From: Hymenobacter sp. BRD67
GTDB lineage: Bacteria > Bacteroidota > Bacteroidia > Cytophagales > Hymenobacteraceae
Length of the DNA: 64,000 nt
Assembly: GCF_013256425.1 (NCBI RefSeq)
Contig: NZ_CP053904.1
Location: 1,674,001 to 1,738,000, forward strand
Direction of reading: 5' to 3'
Below, piece after piece: positions 29,101 to 36,866 of this stretch. The stretch's first letter is position 1; each line of letters begins with the position of its first letter. The translations under genes were made by a program, and so were the position numbers. The notes under the pieces were generated by a model. That model searched no databases and had not been told where the DNA came from. It saw only the letters and a list, made by a program, of their open reading frames with translations.

Positions 29101-29780
29101 CCATCGGACAGCCGCACCGGGCCGATGAGGTTGAGGGCCGGGTGCAGGGCGGCGGCGGGCAGCAGCAGGTTCTCGTAGGCGTCCGGCAGCTCGAGCGCGA
29201 AGGGGCCCGCCGGGCAGCCATCGGCGGCCGCGCTCATCGCCACCGTAATCGTGCCGGTGGGCAGCTCCACGTGCACCACCTGCACCCGCCACACGGCGCG
29301 CGGGTCGGCCTCACTACCTGGGCTACTTATCCTGCTCAGCAGAGTGGGTAGCGAGGCAGTCGCCACAACGGGCGCTTCGGCCGGGGCCGGCGGCACGGGG
29401 CCGGTATAGGGCTCGCCGGTGAGCGCTTCGAGCAGCTCGGCCACGGCCGCGAAGCCGGCAGCTACTTCGGCGGCGGTGCCGGGGTAGCTCTCGTGCAGCA
29501 CCAGGTTGGCGGCCAGGCGCAGGTCCTGCAGGCGGTCGCGCAGGCCGCTGGCCAGCTCCAGCGAGTAGCAGGCCCCGCCAATGGCCTGAAATAAGTTACC
29601 AAACGGCGCCTTGCGGCGCTTGTAGTCGGCCCGCAGCAAAGCTTCGAGCAGCTTGCGCAGGCGCGGAAGCTGCTCGGCGGGCGCGGCCAGGGGGTCGGCC
29701 AGGGCGGCCAGGCGGGCGTGGGGCGTATCAGACAAAGCAGCGGGGCATGGACTAACCTTAAAGGTAAGCGTAAGCCGCAA
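26119..29780 (-). CDS. Dna2-like fusion of PD-(D/E)XK nuclease and SF1 helicase, split by a frameshift
   Basis: The corrected protein is about 1220 residues. The N-terminal half has a Cas4/RecB-like nuclease core near residues 430-470: GRLDLLHES with YDLVELKSSVKV (D...ExK). The C-terminal half is an SF1B helicase: Walker A LCGPPGTGKTRS, motif II VAVVDEASQVLEGP, motif III LIGDHRQLPAVV, motif VI VTRARQQLVLLGN. Adding one base to the C run at 27838-27843 joins the frames as RPVGGREVNFRAG. A low-complexity segment (AVSSEQVIVSSGQLAV ... ELTTKNQ) is inserted before the nuclease core. DNA repair or replication-fork processing is expected from the architecture. The start at 29780 is uncertain; an internal TTG is possible. 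Confidence 0.88.
28790..28905. repeat. Heptamer-repeat element inserted in the nuclease-helicase gene
   Basis: The plus strand shows tandem CACTGCT/ACTGCC/ACTACTC-type heptamers, read in the gene as QVAVSSEQVIVSSGQLAVGQ and onward to ELTTKNQ. It keeps the frame open and adds about 38 residues of low complexity between DEEVSHAAN and PDFDLEHFL. It is the same element type as at 23722-23832. Confidence 0.65.
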
Positions 29781-29863
29781 AAATAGCTATGGCTGCATCG
29801 AAGCAGGGAGAAGGCTTGTTAATATAGTAAATAATCTATGTTAACAAGCTCCTTCCCAGCCCC

Positions 29864-30553
29864 CTACTCCAGATAGTAATGCCGGAGGCGGTTAAAATTC
29901 TCGTCCAGCTCATACACCAGCGGTACGCCGGTCGGAATATCCAGCTTGGTTACTTCCTCATCTGATAAGTGGTCTATGTACTGCACCAGGGCCCGCAGGC
30001 TGTTGCCGTGGGCGGCGATAATCACCTTCTGGTTGCGCCGCAGGGCCCCCATTATTTTCTCGGTCCAGAAGGGCATGACCCGAGCCAGCGTCTCGCTCAG
30101 GTTCTCGGTGGTGGGCAGCTCGCGGTCGGTGAGGTGCTGGTAGCGCAGGTCGTGGCCCGGAAAGCGCGGGTCGTCGCGGGTTACGGCGGGCGGGTGCTCC
30201 AGGGGGTCGCGGCGCCATTTCTGCACCTGCTCGTCGCCGTATTTGGCGGCGGTCTCGGCCTTATTGAGACCTTGCAAAGCGCCGTAGAATCGCTCATTCA
30301 GCCGCCACGACTTCTGCACCGGAATCCAGAGCTCGTCCATGTTTTCGAGCGTGATATCCAGCGTTTTAATAGCCCGCTTGAGCACCGACGTAAAGCCGAT
30401 ATCGAAGGTGTAGCCGTTCTTTTGCAAAATCTGGCCAGCGTGGGCGGCCTGCTGCCGGCCCAGCTCCGAGAGGTCCACATCGGTCCAGCCGGTGAATCGG
30501 TTTTCCTGGTTCCACACGCTTTCGCCGTGGCGCAGCAGCACGAGCTTTTCCAT
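29864..30553 (-). CDS. gpmA: 2,3-bisphosphoglycerate-dependent phosphoglycerate mutase
   Basis: 229 residues. It interconverts 3- and 2-phosphoglycerate in glycolysis and gluconeogenesis. Phosphohistidine motif [20 protein letters not shown] (His9), RAIKTLDI, the catalytic Glu in [13 protein letters not shown], and the second His in [12 protein letters not shown]. Length and signature match dPGM of E. coli type. It is monocistronic, with the dispersed palindrome (30598-30692) upstream. Confidence 0.96.
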   Translation of the reverse strand: MEKLVLLRHGESVWNQENRFTGWTDVDLSELGRQQAAHAGQILQKNGYTFDIGFTSVLKRAIKTLDITLENMDELWIPVQKSWRLNERFYGALQGLNKAETAAKYGDEQVQKWRRDPLEHPPAVTRDDPRFPGHDLRYQHLTDRELPTTENLSETLARVMPFWTEKIMGALRRNQKVIIAAHGNSLRALVQYIDHLSDEEVTKLDIPTGVPLVYELDENFNRLRHYYLE

Positions 30554-30597
30554 AAGACAGGGAGGCTTTAATTCAGAATAGTAACGTTAAAAAAGAA

Positions 30598-30692
30598 CGT
30601 CATGCTGAGCTTGCTGAAGCATCTCTACCGCGTCGTAAGAAGTAGTACTCTATACGGCGCGAGCGAGATGCTTTGGCAAGCTCAGCATGACG
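30598..30692. repeat. Dispersed palindromic element, copy 1
   Basis: CGTCATGCTGAGCTTGCTGA... (28 bases from 30598) faces its near-complement ending at 30692 (GCAAGCTCAGCATGACG), around a 39-base centre. Three mismatches in the arms. The same core recurs at 36126-36211, as a half copy at 38459-38475 and diverged at 16807-16898. It looks like a REP/MITE-type dispersed repeat; no associated transposase is in the window. Confidence 0.8.
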
Positions 30693-30728
30693 GCTTTTAT
30701 TAAACCTTTATTTAAGGCTTTGGCAGGC

Positions 30729-31270
30729 TTACTTCACCATGAAGTCAGCCTCCGTTTTGCCCCACATCAGCGCCACCTTGCCGTTTTTGTCGGCCGTAAT
30801 GGTAAACTGCTCGACGGGCGAGGCCAGCGTCTTGGGCTTCACTTTTACGCGCAGCGCATCTTCCTTAGCGTCGTATTTAAACGCGCCCCACTGCTTGGCC
30901 GTTTTGTTGAAGATGATGGTCCACTCGGCTTTGCCGGGGATGGTAAACAGCGCGTAGCTGCCGGCCGCCAGCGGCTGGCCGTCGATTTTTACGGCCTTGC
31001 TCACGGTGAAGGTGGTGGCCTCGTTGGCGCCGGTGCGCCACACCTCGCCCGTGGGCGCCAGGGGGCTTTTCTCCCCGAATGCCTCGCGGCTCTTCAGCGA
31101 GGGCGGCTGTAGTCAATGGTGACTTCGGTGCTGCCCACGGTAGTTTTTACCTGAGCCGGCGGGCTCGGGCGCTTCGATTTGTCTTCGGGCATCTGGCCCT
31201 GGGCCAGCGCCGTGGTAGTTTGGAAAAGCAGGGCGGCGCCCGCTAGGGCGGCCAGGGGAAGAAAACGCAT
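30729..31270 (-). CDS. DUF2911 secreted protein, split by a frameshift
   Basis: The corrected protein is 180 residues. The signal peptide MRFLPLAALAGAALLF leads to QTTTALAQGQ. The mature part is the DUF2911 domain: VKTTVGSTEVTIDYSRPSLK, EVWRTGANEATTFTVSKAVK, SYALFTIPGKAEWTIIFNK and a C-terminal KVALMWGKTEADFMV. The frames join when one base is added to the GGG at 31101-31103 (plus strand). The domain is widespread in Bacteroidota, predicted periplasmic, and of unknown function. Confidence 0.88.
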
Positions 31271-31384
31271 GGTGAGGGAAGGTTTTTAGGTGTGCGTGAG
31301 TAAGTAGTAAGTCTGGCAATAAGTTTAGCCCGGCGCACCACAGCCGGCCAGGGCCACCCGGCAGCCCGCAATTTTTCCGAATTG

Positions 31385-31864
31385 CTAGGGCAATTTGTAA
31401 ATAAACTCAGCTATTTCTGCTTGTCGGGCATTCGCAAAACCTTTGTCGGTACCGATTCTTACAAAGCCGCACTTTTCCAATACTCGTTGCGACCCTACAT
31501 TGTCGAAGGCAACCCGCCCAAAAACTGGCCTGGCTGCTTCCGTAAGTAGAAATAGGTTGAGCGCGGCTGTCGCAATTCCCTGGCCCCAGAAGCGGCGGTC
31601 TAGCCAGTACGTCATTTCAGCAGCGCCTTCCTGCTCAAATTTTGCCATACTGCCAGCGATGGCTTCGTCCACCAGGATAGTCTGCATATTTATGGTTGGG
31701 TCAAGTAGAAAGCGGGCAAATTTTTGGACGTACGCCTCCTTGTTGGTATGGTCCTTTGGGGTAAACGCCGCCAAATAATTGGCTTCTTCGTCAAGCTGAA
31801 ATAGAAAGAAAAATTCCAGGTCGGCTATGTTGGTTTGCCTGAGCTTTACTTGACTAACCTGCAT
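31385..31864 (-). CDS. GNAT-family N-acetyltransferase
   Basis: 159 residues of RimJ/RimL-like organisation: N-terminal VKLRQTNIADLEFFF, central MTYWLDRRFWGQGIATAALN containing the acetyl-CoA pyrophosphate-binding loop RFWGQGIA, and VAFDNVGSQRVLEKCGFVRI, the usual motif B. It transfers acetyl from acetyl-CoA to an unknown amine, possibly a protein N-terminus. It lies 35 bases before the stop of the upstream MFS gene on the same strand, so co-transcription is possible. Its base composition is more AT-rich than its neighbours. Confidence 0.87.
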   Translation of the reverse strand: MQVSQVKLRQTNIADLEFFFLFQLDEEANYLAAFTPKDHTNKEAYVQKFARFLLDPTINMQTILVDEAIAGSMAKFEQEGAAEMTYWLDRRFWGQGIATAALNLFLLTEAARPVFGRVAFDNVGSQRVLEKCGFVRIGTDKGFANARQAEIAEFIYKLP

Positions 31865-31899
31865 TACGCTGCGTGATATAGTAGTACTAAAACGGCTTA

Positions 31900-33186
31900 T
31901 TACATATGTCCTCTGGACCGGGTTTCGCCCATGCGCCAGTACACGAGCAGCGAAATAAGCGCGCAGCCCGTCACATACCAGTAGAAGTATTCTGCTACGC
32001 CGTGCTCCTTGGCCAGCAGGGCCAGGTACTCGGCGGTGCCGCCAAAAATAGCCGCCGTGAGCGCAAACGGCAGTCCCACGCCCAGCGCCCGGATGTGGGT
32101 CGGAAACAGCTCGGCCTTGACGATGGCCGAGATGCTGGTGTAGCCGCTCACCACAAACAAAGCGGCAATGAGCAGCCCAAACGCCCCCCAGGGGCTGGTA
32201 GTGTGGGCCAGCGTGCGCAGCAGTGGCACCGTACCCAGCGTGGCCCCGATGCCGAAAAACAGCAGCACCGGCCGCCGCCCTACCGCATCGGAAATAGCGC
32301 CCAGCAGCGGCTGAAACAGCAGCGCCACGGCCATCGCGCCAAAGGAAATAAGGGTGGCCTGCTCCTTGGTAAAGCCGCTGGTGTTCACCAGAAACTTCTG
32401 GGCGTAGGTGGTGAAAGTGTAGAACGCCAGCGTGCCGCCCAGCGTCAGGCCTACCACGGTCAGGGTTTCGCGGGGGTAGGCCTGGAGCTGCTGCAGAGCC
32501 GAAAGCCGGGCGGGGCGGCCACTGGCTTGCCCGGCGGCTTGCTCCTGCTCGAAGGCGGCGGTTTCGCTCATGTGCGTGCGCAGCAGCAAGGCGCCAAGCG
32601 CCGCGCCGGCCCCGATAACAAACGGAATGCGCCAGCCCCAGGCTGTCATCTCGGCCGAGGTGATAAACTGCTGCAAGGTCAGCTGCACGATGAGCGCCAG
32701 CAGCTGCCCGCCCATGAGGGTAAGGTACTGAAAGCTCGACCAGAAGCCCCGGTGCCGCGCGCCGGCCATCTCGGAGAGATACGTAGCCGAGGTGCCGTAC
32801 TCCCCGCCCACGCTGATGCCCTGCATGAGCCGCGCCAGCAGCAGCAGGGCCGGCGCTCCCAGCCCGATAGTAGCGTAGCCGGGCGCGCAGGCAATGAGCA
32901 GCGAGCCGCCCGCCATCAGCTTGACCGACAACAGCAGCGCCGCCCGGCGCCCGTGCTTATCGGCGTAGCTCCCTAAAAAGGCCGCCCCAATTGGCCGCAT
33001 CAGAAAGCCTACCGCAAAAATGGCCGCCGTATTCAGCAGCTGCGCCGTAGGGCTGGCCTGGGGGAAGAAGACAGGTGCGAAATAGAGCGCAAAGGCCGAG
33101 TAGGCGTACCAGTCGTACCACTCGACGAGGTTGCCGATGGAGCCGGAGACGATGGAGCGAAGCGGAGAGGCAGACATAGCAGGCAT
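31900..33186 (-). CDS. MFS permease of the metabolite:H+ symporter (KgtP-like) family
   Basis: 428 residues with twelve predicted helices. N-terminal SIVSGSIGNLVEWYDWYAYS is the hallmark of the MHS family (alpha-ketoglutarate, proline/betaine and shikimate symporters). The motif-A loops GSYADKHGRRAAL and GAISDAVGRRPVL follow helices 2 and 8, and ARLMQGISVGGEYGTSATYL is the helix 4/5 signature. It imports an organic acid or osmolyte with protons. Two starts are possible: MPAM at 33186 or MSAS at 33177. A -7 box ends four bases before the first, so the shorter protein may start downstream. Confidence 0.92.
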   Translation of the reverse strand: MPAMSASPLRSIVSGSIGNLVEWYDWYAYSAFALYFAPVFFPQASPTAQLLNTAAIFAVGFLMRPIGAAFLGSYADKHGRRAALLLSVKLMAGGSLLIACAPGYATIGLGAPALLLLARLMQGISVGGEYGTSATYLSEMAGARHRGFWSSFQYLTLMGGQLLALIVQLTLQQFITSAEMTAWGWRIPFVIGAGAALGALLLRTHMSETAAFEQEQAAGQASGRPARLSALQQLQAYPRETLTVVGLTLGGTLAFYTFTTYAQKFLVNTSGFTKEQATLISFGAMAVALLFQPLLGAISDAVGRRPVLLFFGIGATLGTVPLLRTLAHTTSPWGAFGLLIAALFVVSGYTSISAIVKAELFPTHIRALGVGLPFALTAAIFGGTAEYLALLAKEHGVAEYFYWYVTGCALISLLVYWRMGETRSRGHM

Positions 33187-33190
33187 GCGC

Positions 33191-33198
33191 CAAAAGTA
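33191..33198 (-). promoter_or_regulatory. -7 box next to the MFS start codon
   Basis: TACTTTTG on the minus strand (33198-33191) is a perfect TAnnTTTG ending four bases before the ATG at 33186. The 23-bp inverted repeat at 33219-33283 begins where the -33 region should be. Confidence 0.5.
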
Positions 33199-33218
33199 GC
33201 TGCGGGGTCGCTTCCTAC

Positions 33219-33283
33219 CCCCTTATACCGGCACCAGCGGGCATTAGGCTGCGCTAAACACCCGCTGGTGCCGGTATAAGGGG
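33219..33283. promoter_or_regulatory. 23-bp perfect inverted repeat upstream of the MFS gene
   Basis: CCCCTTATACCGGCACCAGC... (33219-33241) and its perfect complement (33261-33283) with a 19-base centre. It lies 20 bases upstream of the -7 box. It could be an operator, a transcription-blocking hairpin or a dispersed palindrome; no second copy is seen in the window. Confidence 0.5.
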
Positions 33284-33445
33284 TAAGCTCATTTTCTTTT
33301 CCTGCTTTTATAAAGCAAATTTTTTTCGTACTCTGCTTAACGTCGAACCCTTGCAAACAGGCAATTTGCCATTGGCTATCTTTCGTTATCACCTTTAATA
33401 TCAACTAATTAACAAACCTACTGAAATAGCTGCCAGCCCTGACAC

Positions 33446-33925
33446 CTAAAAAAGCTCAATATCCATTCTTTGCAATAAACCGGCTTGCAATGTGTAAATA
33501 TGCTTTACTAGCGCGAATTCTGGGTCAGTGTACGGGTTCTGTTCTTGCGTACGCCTCACCCCGGCCCCCTCTCCGAAAAGAAGATGGGGAGCCAGGCTGG
33601 CAAAATGTGTACACTGACCCAGAATCCGTGCTAATCCATCGAATAATAAAGCACCTTGCAAATCCTTCACTACTTGGTGAACGCTGATTTCTAAAGTTCC
33701 ATTCTGTCTTTCTTTAAATTCAACAGGCTCAACCTTAGGGTTTATCTCTGCCCACTGCCTTTGCCAGTATTCTCTTATTTCGGCATGGCCGCTGACATAG
33801 CCTCCTTCAAATGCTTTTGGCCATTGAATGGCCGGATGCATTGCAGAAAGTGCCGTATCGATAGCTCTTGCGTTGAAAGCAGCATACGCTTTTTTGATTA
33901 GGACTTGGCTTTGCTTTTCCATCAT
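33446..33925 (-). CDS. NTF2-fold (SnoaL-like) protein carrying a 41-residue in-frame MITE insertion
   Basis: 159 residues as read. The NTF2-like cone fold is visible: VLIKKAYAAFNARAIDTALS, IQWPKAFEGGYVSGHAEIRE YWQRQW, GTLEISVHQVVKDLQGALLF, and at the end VKHIYTLQAGLLQRMDIELF. The typical sequence FDGL-VKHIY is interrupted after GL by ARILGQCTHF...DPEFAL, encoded entirely by the transposable element at 33509-33633. Removing 123 bases (element plus one TA) restores GLVKHIYTLQ exactly. The original protein is 118 residues, a normal SnoaL-like size. Function unknown. Confidence 0.82.
   Translation of the reverse strand: MMEKQSQVLIKKAYAAFNARAIDTALSAMHPAIQWPKAFEGGYVSGHAEIREYWQRQWAEINPKVEPVEFKERQNGTLEISVHQVVKDLQGALLFDGLARILGQCTHFASLAPHLLFGEGAGVRRTQEQNPYTDPEFALVKHIYTLQAGLLQRMDIELF
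33509..33633. mobile_element. 121-bp MITE with 25-bp terminal repeats and TA target duplication
   Basis: Left end TAGCGCGAATTCTGGGTCAG... (33509-33533) and right end 33609-33633 are inverted repeats matching at 23 of 25 bases, including the flanking TA. The internal part holds a CCTCACCCCGGCCCCCTCTC segment. TA duplication and a non-coding core are typical of MITEs mobilised by IS630/Tc1-mariner transposases. No transposase lies in the window. The 123-base net insertion is a multiple of three and has no stop codon in the host gene's frame. Confidence 0.8.
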
Positions 33926-33982
33926 ATTCTTTATCTTACGGTACTTACTCGTCTACTAGCCAACCTGAACGCCTGAATAAGT

Positions 33983-34891
33983 TTAAGTAAAAGAAGCTCT
34001 GAATTCCACCGGCGACTGGTTCGTTTTGGTCTTAAACAGCTTGCTGAAAGAGGGCAAATGCTCAAATCCCAGCTCATAGGCAATTTCGCTGACCGTCAGG
34101 GTAGTCGTCGATAGCTTTTCTTTGGCTTTGGCTATTAGCTGGGCATGAATATGCTGTTGGGTATTTTGCCCGGTGGTCAGGCGCAGGATATTACTTAAAT
34201 ACTTCGGGGAAAGGTTCAGGCACTCGGCCACGTACTGCACGGTGGGCAAGCCGCGCTCGGCCAGATTGGGGCTGGCGAAATACTGGTGCAGCAGGGTTTC
34301 CAGCCGTTCGAGTACCTGGTGGTTGGCTTTTTCGCGGGTGATGAACTGGCGATGATAAAACCGGTCGGCATAATTCAGCAGGCCTTCCACCTGCGAGATA
34401 ATTATCTGCTTGCTGAACCGGTCAATAGTACCGCTGCATTCCTGCTCGATGGCCAGAATAATATTCGTAATGGTCGCTTCCTCCCTGGCCGACAGAAACA
34501 AGCCTTCGCTGAGCGAATAATCCCAGAAATCGTACTGCTTGATGGTCCTGGCCAGCGACGTATTCCACAGAAAATCGGGGTGGATGTACACCACCCACCC
34601 CGATTTCTCTACCGCTTCGGCTTTGTTTGCCACCGCCATACTAAATACCTGGCTGGGGGCCATAAACGACAGGATACCTTCGTTGAAGTCGAACGGCTGC
34701 TGCCCGTATTTCATGCTGACGTTCCGCATTCTTTTGACGGAAATCGCGTAAAAATCCAGCAGCATCGGAGTAGGCTCCGCCTCAGCCCGGTGCGGCACGG
34801 CGCCCACGTCCACCACGCTCAGCAGCGGATGCTGGGGCTTGGGCAGCTGCGCAAACTCGTGGAATTCGCTGAGCGTTTTAAAATGCCTCAT
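33983..34891 (-). CDS. AraC-family transcriptional regulator
   Basis: 302 residues. An N-terminal cupin-like sensing domain is followed by a C-terminal double helix-turn-helix (about 195-300): LPTVQYVAECLNLSPKYLSN as the first HTH and LTVSEIAYELGFEHLPSFSK LFK as the second, the canonical AraC signature. Its start overlaps the stop of the oxidoreductase gene by four bases (34888-34891), so the two are translationally coupled. Regulation of that enzyme is likely. Confidence 0.93.
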   Translation of the reverse strand: MRHFKTLSEFHEFAQLPKPQHPLLSVVDVGAVPHRAEAEPTPMLLDFYAISVKRMRNVSMKYGQQPFDFNEGILSFMAPSQVFSMAVANKAEAVEKSGWVVYIHPDFLWNTSLARTIKQYDFWDYSLSEGLFLSAREEATITNIILAIEQECSGTIDRFSKQIIISQVEGLLNYADRFYHRQFITREKANHQVLERLETLLHQYFASPNLAERGLPTVQYVAECLNLSPKYLSNILRLTTGQNTQQHIHAQLIAKAKEKLSTTTLTVSEIAYELGFEHLPSFSKLFKTKTNQSPVEFRASFT

Positions 34892-35861
34892 GCCGACGCG
34901 TCGTCTTTGGTTATTTCCAGGATGAGCTTGCCCCGCACGTGCCAGGTCTGGCTTTCGCGGTGGGCGTCGGCCACCTGCGCCAGCGGAAACACCTGGCTGA
35001 CAAAAACCTTCACCTGGCCGGCGTCGATTAGCCGGGTAATTTCGGCTAGCCAGTCGTGCCGGGGCTGGTTGGGCGCCATTTCGCCCGTTGCCTGCTTCTG
35101 GGCCAGGGCGGCCAGCACGGCCTCATCAAACGGCGAATCGACGTTGACGCTCACGAAGATGCCACCGGGCTTGAGCACGGTCACCGATTTCAGGCGCTCC
35201 ACGTTGTCGCGCTGGGGCGAGGCTTCCAGCACCACGTCCACGTCGCGCACCACTTCCTCAAATGCCTGGCTGCGGTAATCCAGCGCCTCATCAGCGCCCA
35301 GCTCCTTGAGATACGCCAGGTTTCCGGCCGAGGCGAGGCCGATGACATACGCCCCTTTGGCCTTGGCAAACTGCACCGCGAAGCTCCCTACCCCACCCGA
35401 AGCGCCCTGAATGAGCACGCGCTGGCCGGGCTGGAGCTTGCCGTGGGCAAACAGGCCCGTCCAGGCCGTGAGGCCGGCCAGCGGCACGCCCGCCGCCTCG
35501 TTGAAGCTGAGGCCCTGCGGCTTGCGGGCAAACTGGCTGGCTTTGGCCGCGCAATATTCGGCGTAGCTGCCGTTGCCGGGGAAATTGGGAATGCCATACA
35601 CCGCATCGCCGGGCTGCCAGTCGGTTACCTCGCTGCCTACTTCGGCTACCGTGCCGGCCGCATCCCAGCCCAGGGTTAGCGGCAAGGTCAAAAAAGACCT
35701 CATCCTGATATTTGCGCCTTCCCGAATTGCCCAATCGACAGGGTTTACGCCGCTGGCATATACCTTAACCAGGATTTCGTCCGGCGCCGGCACGGGGCGC
35801 ACTACGTCTTCAAGTTGCAGGACCTCCGGCCCCCAAATGCGTGGATTCTTACTGCTTTCAT
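34888..35861 (-). CDS. Zinc-independent alcohol dehydrogenase / quinone oxidoreductase family protein, split by a frameshift
   Basis: The corrected protein is 324 residues. MKAVRIHAFGG joins PEVLQLEDVVRPVPAPDEIL when one base is added to the C run at 35830-35834 (plus strand). It is a medium-chain dehydrogenase: GroES-like domain with VYASGVNPVDWAIREG and LGWDAAGTVAEVG, then the NADPH Rossmann loop VLIQGASGGVGSFAVQFAKA. No zinc-binding Cys pattern is present, so it is a QOR-type reductase of an activated alkene or quinone. It is followed, with overlap, by the AraC regulator. Confidence 0.9.
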
Positions 35862-35940
35862 CGGAAATTATTTTCTGGTGGTTGACGAGGCAAAGGTCAC
35901 AACTCCTTGAAAAGCAGGTTTACGCAAAATGCCCTTTGTG

Positions 35941-36075
35941 TTAGCCAAAATGCCGCGGCCCGGCCCCGGCCGCTAGCTCGCCGCCCGCCAGCAACCCCAG
36001 GCTGCCCGTAGCGGCTAGGGCCCCCAGGTGGCAGAGGAAGCGGGGGAGGCGGGCGCGAAGAGGGGCGGTTGGCAT
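35941..36075 (-). CDS. Possible 44-residue leaderless ORF with a signal-like N-terminus
   Basis: ATG 36075 opens MPTAPLRARLPRFLCHLGAL AATGSLGLLAGGEL and ends PRHFG. Basic residues followed by a hydrophobic stretch resemble a signal peptide. A -7-like TACCTTCG (36088-36081) ends five bases before the ATG. The body is too short for a domain, so it may be a remnant of a secreted protein or a chance ORF. Confidence 0.25.
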   Translation of the reverse strand: MPTAPLRARLPRFLCHLGALAATGSLGLLAGGELAAGAGPRHFG

Positions 36076-36125
36076 AGCGCCGAAGGTAGCGGCGGGAGGC
36101 GGAGTTAAAAATCAAAAAACGTCCA

Positions 36126-36211
36126 TCATGCTGAGCTTGCCGAAGCATCTCTACCGCCTCGTTGAGCGGTGCGAACGAAGTGGCAGAGATGCTTCGGCAA
36201 GCTCAGCATGA
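36126..36211. repeat. Dispersed palindromic element, copy 2
   Basis: Perfect 27-base arms, TCATGCTGAGCTTGCCGAAG... (36126-36152) and its complement (36185-36211), with a 32-base centre. Same family as 30598-30692. Confidence 0.85.
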
Positions 36212-36303
36212 CAATAATTATTCCCATTATAATAATCCACAAAAAATAGCAACACAATTAAACTTTTTACTAAGCAACCATAAATTTATCTCAATCTTAT
36301 TAT

Positions 36304-36693
36304 TTAGTTATTCTTGGTTAGAAGCTTATCAAATGATTCCCAATTGCATTCAAAAAATTCCTTGCTGATTTCGAAAACAACAAAATGTTCTCTGAAATCT
36401 TTAAGCAACAAATTGTTATCAGTCCAGTAGCCGATATTATCTCCGCAAGGCATTTTCAATATTACTTGCCCTTCTTTATTTAAGCCAATTTCACGTTCTG
36501 GAATTCCAGTTTCATCATCGCATTCAACAAGCCAATAAACGACATCATCTATTTCATCGTTAAAGTCTGGATTTGCCATTGGCAGGATAATCGTTATAAT
36601 AGACAACAAGGCTTTCTTTAGCCATTTTTTAATTAATCCATCCTTTGTTTCTTGGCTATTACTTCTTGGTGCGTCAAACTGTATGTATGTCAT
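36304..36693 (-). CDS. Hypothetical protein of unusually low GC
   Basis: 129 residues, acidic overall, with MANPDFNDEIDDVVYWLVEC DDETG, GLNKEGQVILKMPCGDNIGY WTDNNLLLKDF and a C-terminal FVVFEISKEFFECNWESFDK. A single-domain soluble protein rich in Asp/Glu/Trp; this composition is seen in polymorphic-toxin immunity proteins, but I do not recognise a family. Codon use and GC are far lower than the surroundings (36215-36720), a sign of recent transfer. No toxin gene adjoins it; the dispersed palindrome lies just downstream of its stop. Confidence 0.6.
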   Translation of the reverse strand: MTYIQFDAPRSNSQETKDGLIKKWLKKALLSIITIILPMANPDFNDEIDDVVYWLVECDDETGIPEREIGLNKEGQVILKMPCGDNIGYWTDNNLLLKDFREHFVVFEISKEFFECNWESFDKLLTKNN

Positions 36694-36822
36694 ATTTATA
36701 AAATTGTCATTATATTTTACTTTCTAGAACTCGTCATACGAACAGCTTTGCTTACCTCACTACCGCTAGCCTATCAGCCGCAAGTAATACGCTACCCAAA
36801 CCCCGCCCATCCCGCCCCATCG

Positions 36823-36830
36823 TAAATTTG
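36823..36830 (+). promoter_or_regulatory. -7 box upstream of the FAD oxidoreductase
   Basis: TAAATTTG matches TAnnTTTG exactly, 36 bases before ATG 36867. No clear -33 element. Confidence 0.45.
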
Positions 36831-36866
36831 CGCTTGCTTAACGGTTAACTCCCGTTCGCCTGCTGT

